64,000 nt of DNA, taken from contig JAQISU010000071.1 in assembly GCA_029339505.1 (NCBI GenBank), positions 1,488,001 to 1,552,000 of the forward strand. Direction: 5' to 3'. Under the pieces are notes generated by a model, which ran no database searches, was not told where the DNA came from, and worked only from the letters and a program-made list of their open reading frames with translations. Shown piece by piece: positions 42,965 through 52,613 of the stretch. The position numbers were made by a program, and so were the translations under genes. Within the stretch, counting starts at the first letter, position 1. Every line of letters begins with the position of its first letter. The stretch is from Unio delphinus (Eukaryota > Mollusca > Bivalvia > Unionida > Unionidae).

Positions 42965-43319
42965 GTCGGTCATGGTCAAAATTGTTCATTTTCTTGAATT
43001 AACGCCCGTAGGTTTCTAATTTTAGAATTAACTTCCTTTTTCAATTCATATTCGTTATTGGGTAACGAATATGAATTGAAAAAGGAACGAACACACCTAC
43101 TTCATTGGAAAATGCAAGAGAGTCCCGAATAGAATTCTGAATTTTTTTGAGGAGCGCATACTTCTTTGTTAGCATATATTTATTGGTGTTAACTCCGTAT
43201 TCTATATCCTGAAAATCTGACATAATTTTATCAGGATTTAACCCATCTGATAGTTTGATATCCTGATTTTTCAATTTTGCTATTCCAGCTATAATGCTAT
43301 TCATTTTTTCAGAATTCAT
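42965..43319 (-). pseudogene. Small coiled protein of unknown function (inverted early block)
   Basis: From the ATG at 43319 the protein (NSIIAGIAKLKNQDIKLSDG, then DKIMSDFQDIE) aligns with 9685-10131 of P2. The true C-terminal part, NEYELKKEVNSKIRNLRALI, is encoded below 43065 but in another frame, because a 25-bp inverted duplication (43033-43087) was formed inside the gene. Without the duplication the gene would be of P2 length. Function unknown. Confidence 0.55.
43033..43087. repeat. Perfect 25-bp palindrome with 5-base loop
   Basis: TTCCTTTTTCAATTCATATT plus CGTTA (43033-43057), loop TTGGG, and the exact reverse complement at 43063-43087. It lies within the coiled-protein gene. Confidence 0.97.
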
Positions 43320-43401
43320 ATTCTATTACAATTGCATATTTCTAATTGAAAAATATGACGCATTAGACATAACTAAATTGAATTTTTTGTTTGGTCTTTT
43401 T

Positions 43402-43881
43402 TTAAATCGCCGTCTTGGTTATTCCTTCTGCAAATTTTCGTACAAAAGATGGACAAATATTGAAATGCCTTCCGGCGCTAGCTATCGATTGAAATATTTT
43501 TTTTTCTTTAGTTGCCGTATTAAAGGATTTCACAGGTCTCTTCCCAACCGTTTTGCAAGTGCCAGTCTTCCCTCGTTTCAAATTCTCACTCTGGGATACA
43601 GCTTGCAGATTTGATAAGGAATTATTCTTTGGGTTAGAATCCTTGTGATCAATAACAAGACCATCCTCAATCAATCCACAGAAACACTCATACACTATTC
43701 TGTGATTGAGATAAGTTTTCCTTTCTTTTCCCCTCCTAACAGTAAACTTCAAATACCCTTGATTACTCACAACACCAACTGGTTTCTTCAGCCTACGGTT
43801 TCTTACAACACCATCGCTGGATGTTTCATAATTTTTAATCAAGGGATGTGGTCTGAATTCTTGGTTCATTTGCATACACAT
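43402..43881 (-). CDS. HNH endonuclease with C-terminal NUMOD1-like helix-turn-helix
   Basis: 159 codons, open. An N-terminal RNRRLKKPVGVVSNQGYLKF strand region, then YLNHRIVYECF, VIDHKDSNPKNN and LSNLQAVSQSEN make the HNH_3 nuclease. The end KIFQSIASAGRHFNICPSFV ... FAEG resembles the DNA-binding repeat of intron-encoded nucleases. It is the intact equivalent of 8158-8640 and retains the HNH residues. It lies next to the zinc protein in the same order as in P2, but on the other strand. Confidence 0.78.
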   Translation of the reverse strand: MCMQMNQEFRPHPLIKNYETSSDGVVRNRRLKKPVGVVSNQGYLKFTVRRGKERKTYLNHRIVYECFCGLIEDGLVIDHKDSNPKNNSLSNLQAVSQSENLKRGKTGTCKTVGKRPVKSFNTATKEKKIFQSIASAGRHFNICPSFVRKFAEGITKTAI

Positions 43882-43944
43882 ACTATTTGTCTAATTCATT
43901 GTTTGGTTTAATAATAAATCTTTCAATATAGTCTTGGGGAGTTC

Positions 43945-44256
43945 TTATGATTTTGTCAGGGACGTTGTCAGTGTCAGGGACACAGTGTCAGAATTTTTTA
44001 TTGATTTTCCATTTTTGATTCTTTTATCATAATAACGCTTCAACTCCCTGTATCGCTTACCACCACAATTTAGACACAATTGTGATTTTCCCCTGACCCC
44101 AACCCCACAACGAATACAGGGTAACGGACCAAGGCTCCCACGTCGAAAACTCTGCATATGATTACCACAGAACTCCTTTCTGCATGATTTGTTGCAAGGA
44201 GTCACTGAGCCAATCATGAGCCATTTGCAATGATTCATTATACATAAATCTTTCAT
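43945..44256 (-). pseudogene. Small zinc-finger-type protein (inverted early block)
   Basis: 103 open codons with the four Cys pairs (CNKSC, CGNH, CIRCG and CLNCG). The ending SLTLTTSLTKS is out of frame with the DKIIRTPQDYI segment that follows on the DNA, so a frameshift near 43975 has cut it. Divergent from the polymerase fragment at 44281, the same head-to-head arrangement as in P2. Confidence 0.6.
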
Positions 44257-44280
44257 TTAAATGCTTGTTTTAATTATAGT

Positions 44281-44767
44281 ATGAAGGAGTTCAAGAGATT
44301 ATCGAAACTTAAGCCCCGGAAAAGTGTTCATTTCAATCTTGATAGAGTTTCTGATACACCCAAGAATAAAATTCCTGATAGAACCATGATTAGTAAAATC
44401 AGAGACTGTTTTAATGAATTCAAGCGTGATGGGGCAGCTCATTGTTGGTCAACATTTCGAATTGATGGCCGTGTTGACGCTACCATGAATGATGAAAAAG
44501 CAGCAGTGATAATCTCAAATCTTGGGCGAGAAAGGAATTTTTTTCGAATCAAATTCCTTATCCGTGATGATACTGGAAATTGGATCATTAGGGATAAATA
44601 CGAACCCATTCTCAAGGACATTCTTCACAGGGACTGACTATATCGGATACAATTGTTTGGATAGTAGATAATCGCATCGAATGGTCAAATTTAGTCTATC
44701 TTGCAGTATCCAGAGTACGAAAAATAAATCAGCTTCGAAGAATTGTCTTTGGATATCCTACTAATTA
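44281..44767 (+). pseudogene. DNA polymerase N-terminus joined to helicase C-terminus by internal deletion
   Basis: 44281-44637 gives 118 codons that match the first part of the P2 polymerase (FNLDRVSD, ATMNDEKAA, IKFLIRDDTGNWIIRDKYEP). Directly after the stop, 44640-44767 gives TIVWIVDNRIEWSNL and INQLRRI, the very end of the helicase. About 3 kb of polymerase and motor between them is missing, as is the HNH end. The tail overlaps the end of the opposing integrase, as in P2. Confidence 0.75.
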
Positions 44768-45540
44768 AGACCCCGCGGTGGTAATTGAGTATCCTCGGGT
44801 ATCACTTGTAATTGTTGTCGAGTAAATCCTCGTTGAGGGGCAGTTGAATCCAGTCTATAGATTGCTGGTCTAGAAACGCTAGATCGTGTTATACTAGATA
44901 TCTTGTGTGCAGTAACACTCCAAATAGGATCAGTAGCCCTTTTTCTGCCACCTTCAAGCTCTCCTGGTTCGTATAAATACCTAACAGTGATATTGCTACC
45001 AAGAATTGGTTCTTTGAAATTTTTTTGTGGTTGTGCGGGTATAGACTTCTTTTTAATCGCGTTGATAGGTTTCATGTTGATTGTTCTAGTAATCTCATTG
45101 TTCAGTGCGGTAATCACAGCTGGTAATCTTTTAACCCATTCACGGGATCTTTTTTCTTGGATGAATTCTTTTGCGTATTGATATCCAAATAACCGCTCAG
45201 CAAGAGTTTTATTAAACCGTTCTACAATTGCCTGATCGCGATGTAGCGCAGTATACCCTCGTCTGATGGTGACATTATGATGTTTCATTATTGATAACAC
45301 TGCACCCTGAAATTCCTTGCCAGGATCAACTCGTAACAGATTTGGCCAGTGCAGAGGACCCCTTCGATAAATCCTTTCAAATGCAGAAGCAGCTTCAGTG
45401 GCCGATTTTGTTTTTAACGGTTCTGCTTCTTTGTATCGACTTGCAATATCAACTACGGTTAATGCGTATTTGTAACCACCATCGTGTTGCAGAAATAATA
45501 TATCAGCCTGATGAACTTCATTAGGGACAGTCACATCACG
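44761..45540 (-). pseudogene. Retroviral-type DDE integrase, N-terminally truncated
   Basis: 257 open codons covering the whole catalytic core and the C-terminal domain: HQADILFLQHDGGY (first Asp), LLRVDPGKEF (second Asp), DQAIVERFNKTL (Glu), then YLYEPGELEGGRKRATDPIW. The N-terminal 55 residues present in P2 are cut off at 45540 by a junction with capsid-side text. All three catalytic residues are preserved. It was probably functional until recently. Confidence 0.87.
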
Positions 45541-45559
45541 TTAAAACACTCGCAGATGT

Positions 45560-45900
45560 CTGGTGGTTAGAATAAACTATCACTGACAGCGCGTCGGATA
45601 AAGCATTTGAATGATGCAAAAACGATTAAAAAAGTGTTCAAGTTACTCTCACTGCAGGCGCGATCAAATACATAATTAAATCAGGTGGTATATTCCACTT
45701 CTCACGGCCATTCTAGCATTTATTGTCGCCGCCGCCCCCGCAGTCGCGCAAGCTGCGGCATTAGGAGCAGTTGGAACAACGGCGGGAATCGCACTAAAGA
45801 AAGCAGCAGGACGAGGATATAAAAAGGAAGGGGTCTAAGGTTACCAGGGACTCAGTATTCATGAAACAGCGGAAAAGATCTGAGATTACCAGGGAACGTT
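45560..45900 (+). pseudogene. pX-like minor capsid protein fragment
   Basis: Broken frames read in order as IKHLNDAKTIKK, then an Ala-rich hydrophobic stretch (AAPAVAQAAALGAVGTTAGI in one frame, 45730-45800) and a RGYKKEG-type basic tail, all matching the P5 protein. The orientation is opposite to P5. Confidence 0.6.
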
Positions 45901-45924
45901 TATTAACACCGCTTTCAAATTTTG

Positions 45925-46321
45925 GTTAATCGATGTTGTAAAAAAATTAGCGATAAAAACTTTAGAGGTGTTTTTTGTGCAAGATCAGTTACCTTCCAAA
46001 CCAAGAAACATCAAAACCGGTTTTATTAATCTCAATAACAGTACCGGATCTGGAACTCACTGGGTTGCATACGCAATTGTCCCGCGTGGAATCAATTATT
46101 TTTATTTGTATTGGTTAGCACAACCAAAGGAATGTATGCATTATATAGAACAATTAAAAATTCCTCGCTGGTACTCAACGCTATCAACACAGACGATAAC
46201 CAACCCACCAATAAGCGGCCAAGAAGTAATTAATGTCCTTGATGCTATATCAGCATCGACTAAACCACCCCATAAATCCGTACAAAATTACACGAGTAAT
46301 AACTTTTTAGAAAGATTGTAA
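45925..46321 (+). pseudogene. Adenain-type protease, active site lost
   Basis: GTHWVAYAI keeps the His, but the acidic segment reads NYFYLYWLAQP instead of FDSYG, and the Cys position reads PPISGQEV, so two of three catalytic residues are gone. The N-terminal part is out of frame before 45968. Follows the pX-like fragment, as in P2 and P5. Confidence 0.75.
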
Positions 46322-46326
46322 ATATA

Positions 46327-46760
46327 ATGATTGATATTTACGGGAGATCTCTCTCGAGCCTAAAAAAACCCACCGGTTACATTTCGTCAACCGAAGATGT
46401 AAAAAATGTATAGATGGTGAAATATCCGAATTGTTGAATCTTGCAAATGTAGATCCAAACGAAATAGTCGTATTTCAAGATAGACAAAGACAATTAAAAA
46501 CGAGTAATGTTTCCATGAATGATATTATAGTTCAAATAATGAAGCGACCGAAAACTCCATATCGGTGTTTGATTCGACTGGTAAGATTAAACCAGGAGTT
46601 CTTTTTCCAAATATGTTAGATGATATTAAACATCGAGTAAAAAATCTGGTGATACAATGACAGGTAACCTCGACTTGAACAGAAATAAAATAACCGCGCT
46701 TGGCAATCCAAAATCGGACACCGACGTGGCAAAAACAAACTAATTAGACGTCGTCACCGG
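46327..46760 (+). pseudogene. Fibre-like protein fragment with phage-type shaft motif
   Basis: Starts MIDIYGRSL, then decays; VDPNEIVVFQDRQRQLKTSN is at about 46450-46510. Near 46655-46740 it reads DTMTGNLDLNRNKITALG followed by NPKSDTDVAKTN. This is the 'MTG-L-M-GNKI--L--P---TDAA-K-YV' motif known from phage tail fibres and other trimeric spikes. The text ends at a TAA and then at the edge of a large inverted repeat. This motif is not visible in the P2 and P5 copies. Confidence 0.65.
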
Positions 46761-46779
46761 TATGATGACATCCTCCCTG

Positions 46780-47002
46780 GTTATCTCCGCTACTCTCTCG
46801 TTAAAATCTTTAAACACTTGATAACAGTGCTGATCGTCTAAACTCGGTGCAACTAAATACAATTTATCCCATTTTATCCATTTCATTACGAGGTTACGTA
46901 ACAGTTAATTAATTAATTATCGCCCTAACAGAGTTTGGTAACATCGGATGATGTTTCACAGGTACTCGCTGTTTTAACGCGGAAAAGTCAGTAACTTCCA
47001 TT
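46780..47002 (-). pseudogene. Packaging ATPase N-terminus (left arm)
   Basis: Begins MEVTDFSALK at 47002 and matches the first 75 codons of the copy at 51943. The Walker A codons are replaced by TTAATTAATTAATTA near 46906-46920. The gene stops at the arm boundary. Confidence 0.72.
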
Positions 47003-47281
47003 ATATATAACAACGAAATAAAATCGTTTAAATCTCGTGAACATCTATTAATAATCCCGCCAACTTCTATAACCAATCTCAACACAGTCTGTAAACAACA
47101 TCGCAGACATATTATCTTGGATTAACTAATTGGGCTCAACAATGAGGTCAATTTCGCAAACCCTCCCTGCTCCTGCACGCCCTATATTTAATGTTGTTTC
47201 GTTGAAATAACACCTCTGTGGAGTTTTTACAGTTGTAAATATTTTCAAACAACAAAAGAAATGAAGTCATCAACGATGATC
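47003..47281. other. Spacer with Polinton-terminus-like text (left arm)
   Basis: On the minus strand it contains GGAGCAGGGAGGGTTTGCG near 47175-47195, similar to the P6 terminus at 52760. The right arm has the same sequence at 51765-51785. No gene. Confidence 0.45.
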
Positions 47282-47601
47282 TCACATGGCTGATTTCTCT
47301 GGAAAATCTTTGATTATGCGAGATTTAAGAAACTCTTCAACGGTGTAGACAGGTTTATCGTTTCGTGTGTGATATCTAACATCGCCAGATACCTCGTTCC
47401 ACCACATTCTATACAAATTTGATATTTGCCTCAGACACCTTTGCCACAGTTGATACATGCTTTAGGACCTTGTGGAGCCCCTTGTTTGGCCATTACGGTA
47501 TGAGGTCCGCCAAACTCTTTATACGAGTTTCTCCCACAACGAGTTTTAGATCCTTGTGGGAGCCAATAACATTTGTGAATACCTAATCCGGTATTCGGCA
47601 T
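47282..47601 (-). pseudogene. Small zinc-finger-type protein (left arm)
   Basis: About 105 codons from the ATG at 47601. It matches the right-arm copy, including a shared TGA in the middle zinc knuckle (CGKGV, stop, GKYQICIECGG). The paired Cys layout is that of 7764-8213. Confidence 0.6.
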
Positions 47602-47682
47602 CGTATATAATTGTGATATTTTTAATATTTAATATAATTGTAGAATAAATATCATCATTTAAATAATAGTTTTATTATATAT

Positions 47683-48593
47683 ATGGAAGAATATATTGAG
47701 TCAACATTAGATCAAAACGGCCTATCAGTAATCGCAAAAATATTTGATGATACCCCCGATGACAAATCGGCCGATTTAGCCAAGCAAGGGTTGTTTTATT
47801 TACACGAATATTATCGCCGATATAACACCGCGATATATTTCAACGATAAGAAGTCCGCGATTGATATTTTGACGGTCAATAATTACCTCGATGAGAAGTA
47901 TCTTTCCACGGGAATAATTATTCAGCGCCGTGAACGATTTTATGTTTTTGTCTCCGCGGAAAATTTTATAGATTTTTCAGGTGAATTGGTGGTCAACGAG
48001 ATTATTTCCCGATAGAGATCACGATATCCAGTATTCGAGATTGATTCCAAAAATATGGCCGTTGATGAAATCATCTCTTATTTTTCAAAATTCTCCGATG
48101 ATGTTTATATATCTGAGACAACGAGCGGTTACCATGTCCTCGTGAAGTCATCTCCGGTTGATTTTGAATCTCATGAACACTTAATAAAAGAATCAGCTGA
48201 GGATAATCCAATGTGAAACATTGATTTACAAGCTGGTCTTCATAGTATCAAGCTCAGTAATACGAAATCAGTAAAATTATATTCGCGGAATAAAATGTTG
48301 ATTTATCCACAGAGATCGGGATCTCCAAGAACAGTACCCATAATTGATTTATTATCGTGTCCGATATCCATCCAACCACGGTATATCAAGATCATCAAGG
48401 AGAATAACGTTGATTTAGAAGATTTTATCTCCGGAGATATCTCTGCGGAAGATATTACCAAAATTTCTATAGCGGTGAGTGGATAACCTAATCAAATAAC
48501 AAAAATATCGGGTGGAAGTGGAAATATGGTCACGTTGTCGAGGCAAAATGTATCACATTGTAATATTTGTTGTCGTCGTCATGGTTATAATGA

Positions 48594-48597
<4 letters not shown>
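47683..48597 (+). pseudogene. Replication protein N-terminal half (primase-like; left arm)
   Basis: Open 47683-48015 and 48295-48486, with a TAG near 48013 and a TGA near 48214 shared with the right arm. Segments include EIDSKNMAVDEIISYFSKF and YHVLVKSSPV (possible archaeo-eukaryotic primase strand pattern), IYPQRSGSPRTVPIIDLLS, and a Cys/His cluster HCNICCRRHGYNEI at the arm end. The rest of the gene is not on this side. The primase call is tentative. Confidence 0.5.
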
Positions 48598-48634
<37 letters not shown>

Positions 48635-48638
48635 TAAC

Positions 48639-48691
<53 letters not shown>

Positions 48692-49135
48692 GAATAATAA
48701 TGAGGACTTTGTATAGCGCCTAATCTTTTGAAGCTCTAAGCGCTTTACACCATCAATAATGATATGACTATACTACAGAACAACAAATGACAAAAACAAT
48801 GAAATTGGAAAACATAAAAACATGCTAAAAACCTATAAAATACAAAACATGATTAGGTCGCTATGTTTTTTCCCTGCAGTCGAAACAGGTGAGTCTTAAG
48901 AGCACTCTTAAAAGGGACCACTGTGTCTTTGTGTCTAATTTCAATGGGCAATTCGTTCCACGTCGCCGGGCCCTGGTGTGCAAACGAACGTTGTCCATAT
49001 GACTTTGTTTTCACCTTGGGAACAATGAGTATACGATTATCAGAAAAAGAGCGTAAGGATCTAGCTGGTGTATACACATGGGTGAGGCTGGATAGGTATG
49101 TTGGACTGGAGTCTGTCATTGATTGATGATATCAT
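48597..49135 (-). mobile_element. CR1/L2-like LINE 3' fragment with (ATT)n tail
   Basis: The minus-strand ORF at 49119-48853 gives SYGQRSFAHQGPATWNELPI and VPFKSALKTHLFRL, the C-terminal tail widespread in CR1/L2/jockey-type elements. The 3' UTR holds GGCGCTATACAAAGTCC and the element ends in an (ATT)n microsatellite, 48597-48715. It is 5'-truncated and inserted at the inner edge of the left arm. Confidence 0.75.
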
Positions 49136-49269
49136 CGCGATTCAGCGGAATATTATTGTTATTTGTTCGAAGAGTTGCAGATAATGAATTTCAGAACTGT
49201 TTTGAAAATGGTGCAGTGCTTGCTTTGAGTCCTCGACTGATCCTAGTTTATCCGAGAACACGAAAAGAT

Positions 49270-51200
49270 GTTTAAACCGATCAATCACCAGCTTCTAGCG
49301 TTAAATTTTATATGACAAAAATTCGTGTTATTAAACGCATTTTTGACATCTGAGAAATATTTTCGTTTCTGCGTTGGGTTGGTGTCTGCATGATAGTACT
49401 TCACGTGATAGTTTTAATGTTGTAATTGTTTTGCTAAACTCTTCACCGCGTAATTTCCACGACGTTTATTATGTGTGAGGACAACAGCGCGATTTCCCTC
49501 GAAAAGACAATCCAACAACTACCTGAAGATATCTTTGTGGGAAAATTCCACGATGAATTTCTTGTCGTGGTCAACCTTATACTCGTCGAAAATAAATTTC
49601 ATATCTGACCGCCCTAATATGTCTTTGAATAATTTCAAATTGTTGTTGTTTGCGTCCGCGTCTAATACAATTACATGATTTGCCGCGGTTATCATACCAG
49701 CAAACTTCTCCCAGTATTTTTCACTTATTTGCAACGATTAGAATATTTGACGTTGAACACCGTGCCATTCATCTACGATGATAGTATCTGGAATCCCGCG
49801 TACACCATACAATGGTTCTATTTACAAGATTACTCGTCGTCGATCTTTTGGTCTAAAAATAGTATCTCCGGTGATCTTGTTGTATGATTAGAGATTATAA
49901 TCTGATTTAGTTTTTCCGTAAAGGTCTTTCGATAGGATATATATAACACAGAATGATCTTCCGCTATCGATTTCCATGCCGATTCTGACTTCTCTATCCC
50001 GCAGAAGGATGAGTCGAGGTAATCATCATATTGTATAATCTTACAACCACACCTCGCTTCATGTAAAGGTGGTTCAATATATTTATAGTCTGGTTTTCTG
50101 TCTGGAAATTCAGTGGGATAATCGTATATTCGATACATCGACGATTTTAGATATTTGTTATAATCAGGTCATCTGCAATTTTACATTGAATCATTATTTT
50201 TTTACCGGTAGATCTGAAACATCCTACACGATAACAATCAGAGTATACGACAACGTAGCAGTCAACACATGTTGGTTCGATGTAATCGTATATTTCATTA
50301 TATCCATGACGACGACAACAAATATTACAATGTGATCCAGGTTGCCTCGACAACGTGACCATATTTCCACTTCCACCCGATATTTTTGTTATTTGATTAG
50401 GTTATCCACTCACCGCTCTAGAAATTGTGGTAATATCCTCCGCGGAGATATCTCCGGAGATAAAATCTTCTACATCAACGTTATTTTCCTCGATGATCTT
50501 GATATATCGAGGTTGGATGGATATCGGACACGATAATAAATCAATTATGGGTACTGTTCTTGGAGATCCCGATCTCTGTGGATAAATCAACATTTTATTC
50601 CGCGAATATAATTTTACTGATTTCATATTATTGAGCTTCATACTATGAAGACCAGCTTGTAAATCAATGTTTCACGTTGGATTATCCTCAGCTGATTTTT
50701 TATTTACTTTTAATGAGTTTCAATATCAACCGGGGATGACTTCATGAAGACATGGTAACCGCTCGTTGTCTCAAATATATAAATAATATCGGAGAATTTT
50801 GAAAAATGAGAGCTGATTTCATCAACTGCCATATTCTTGGAATCAATATCTAATACTGGATATCGTGATCTCTATCGGGAAATAATCTCGTTGACCGCCG
50901 ATTCACCTGAGAAATCCATAATATTTTCCGCAGAGACAAAAACATAAAATCGTTCACGGCGCTGAATAATTATTCCCGCGGAAAGATACTTCTCATCGAA
51001 GTAATTATTCACCGTCAAAATATCAATCGCGGACTTCTTATCGTTGAAATATATCGCGGTGTTATATTGGCGATAATATTCGTGTAAATAAAACAACCCT
51101 TGCTTGGCTAAATCGGCCGATTTGTCATCGGGGATATCATCAAATATTTTTGCGATTACTGATAGGCCGTTTTGATCTAATGTTGACTAAATATATTCTT

Positions 51201-51204
<4 letters not shown>
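49270..51204 (-). pseudogene. Primase-like/SF2 helicase (UL9-type) replication protein (P6)
   Basis: Reading from the ATG at 51204. The N-terminal half is as in the left arm (stop at codon 6, then 51096-50872 and 50641-50402 open). Next is a zinc cluster, HCNICCRRHGY ... CVDCYVVVYSDCYRVGC, near 50345-50210. The C-terminal half has VLYISYRKTFTEKLNQI near 49945, IPDTIIVDEWHG near 49775, NHVIVLDADANNNNLKL near 49665, and VVLTHNKRR followed by KYYHADTN near 49440. The order and wording recall AEP primase plus herpes UL9-like helicases found in some large DNA viruses. I cannot find Walker A. About 640 codons, broken many times. Confidence 0.5.

Positions 51205-51267
<63 letters not shown>
51202..51267. 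repeat. (TA)n microsatellite
   Basis: About 32 TA units directly upstream of the replication gene start; the left arm has only TTATATATATGG here. Confidence 0.95.
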
Positions 51268-51270
<3 letters not shown>

Positions 51271-51341
51271 AAATTATTATTTAAATGATGATATTTATTC
51301 TACAATTATATTAAAAATTAAAAATATCACAATTATATACG

Positions 51342-51662
51342 ATGCCGAATCCCGGATTAGCTATTCACAAATGTTCTTGGCTCCCACAAGGATCTAAAAC
51401 TCGTTGTGGGAGAAACTCGTATAAAGAATTTTGCGGACCTCATACCGTGATGGCCAAACAGGGGACTCCACAAGTTCCTAAACCATGTATCAACTGTGGC
51501 AAAGGTGTCTGAGGCAAATATCAAATTTGTATAGAATGTGGTGGAACGAGGTATCGGGCGATGTTAGAGTATCACACACGAAAGAATAAGCCTGTTCCCA
51601 CCGTTGAAGAGTTTCTTAAATCTCGCACAATCAAGGATTTTCCGGAGAAATCAGCCACGTGA
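51342..51662 (+). pseudogene. Small zinc-finger-type protein (right arm)
   Basis: About 106 codons: KCSWLPQGSKTRCGRNSYKE, CGPH, CINCGKG, a TGA, CIECGGTRYRAML and a KPVPTVEEFLKSRTIKDF end. The same stop is present in the left arm. The gene is divergent from the replication gene, 138 bp apart, as its relatives are from the polymerase genes of P2 and P5. Confidence 0.62.
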
Positions 51663-51942
51663 GATCATCGTTGATGACTTCATCTTTTTTGTTGTTTGAA
51701 AATATTTACAACTGTAAAAACTCCACACAGGTGTTATTTAGACGAAACAACATTAAATATTGGGCGCACAGCAGCTGGGAGGGTTTGCCGAATTGACCCC
51801 ATTGTTGAGCCCAATTGGCTAATCCAAGATAATATGTCTGCGATGTTGTTTACAGACTGTATTGAGGTTGGGTATAGAAGTTGGCAGGATTGTCAATAGA
51901 TGTTAACGAGATTTAATCGGTTTTATTTCGCGGTTATATCTA

Positions 51943-52613
51943 ATGGAAGTTACTGACTTTTCCGCGTTGAAGAAACGAACACCTGTCAAACATCATCCAA
52001 TGTTACCAAACTCTGTTAGGGCGATAATTATTGGTCCTCCAGGGAGCGGTAAAACACAACTGTTACGCAACCTCGTAATGAAATGGATAAAATGGGATAA
52101 ATTGTATTTAGGTAGTTGCACCGAGTGTAGACGATCAGCACTGTTATCAAGTGTTAAAAGATTTTAACGAGAGAGTAGCGGAGATAACCAGAGAGGATGT
52201 CATTGAGTTTATTACAGATATTGATGAAGCACCTTCCATTGCGGATATTGACGGGTGTGTTAACAACATGGCTGTGTACGATGATACGATGTTAGATAAA
52301 CAAAAAAAAACCTGCTAAGATATTTTCACGTGGAAGACACAAAAATACTAACGTGATATATGTTACTCAACGATACACTCAAATTCCAAAGGTAATCATA
52401 TATAACTGTAATATTCTTGCGGTGTTTAACGGGGTTGAGACTCACACATTACGAAATATTCATCAAACTTGGTGCTGTGGTGACATGGACATTGTCAAAT
52501 TTAAAAATTTCTTTAGCCGTGCTCAGGCAACCCCGCATGGATTTGTAACGATAAATTTATCAGATCCTAGAATGCGATACCGAAGTGGACTATTTAAATG
52601 TACGGTTAATTAA
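51943..52613 (+). pseudogene. A32/FtsK-type packaging ATPase (P6)
   Basis: Starts MEVTDFSALKKR. Walker A GPPGSGKTQ is intact near residue 32. A frameshift near 52105 follows MKWIKWDKLYL, and another lies in an A9 run near 52305. Walker B reads MAVYDDTMLDK. The C-terminal 86 codons (52353-52613) are open and match P2 (IYVTQRYTQIPKVI, FNGVETHTLRNI, TPHGFVTI). It is the most complete ATPase apart from P2's and the only one here with a fully consensus P-loop next to an open N-terminus. Confidence 0.82.

Larger units (their letters stand above)
46765..48597 (+). repeat. Left arm of a large inverted repeat (P6)
   Basis: Reverse complement of 50291-52203, close to 95% or more identical where I compared. 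It holds an ATPase start, a zinc-protein gene and the first half of a replication gene. It is bounded on the left by the fibre fragment and on the right by a LINE. Confidence 0.9.
50291..52203 (-). repeat. Right arm of the large inverted repeat (P6)
   Basis: Reverse complement of 46765-48597. It is longer mainly because of the (TA)n run at 51202-51267. Confidence 0.9.

Noticed and set aside
48526..48723. Ile-rich ORF after the zinc cluster
   Set aside because: The Ile run is the (ATA)n tail of the inserted LINE.
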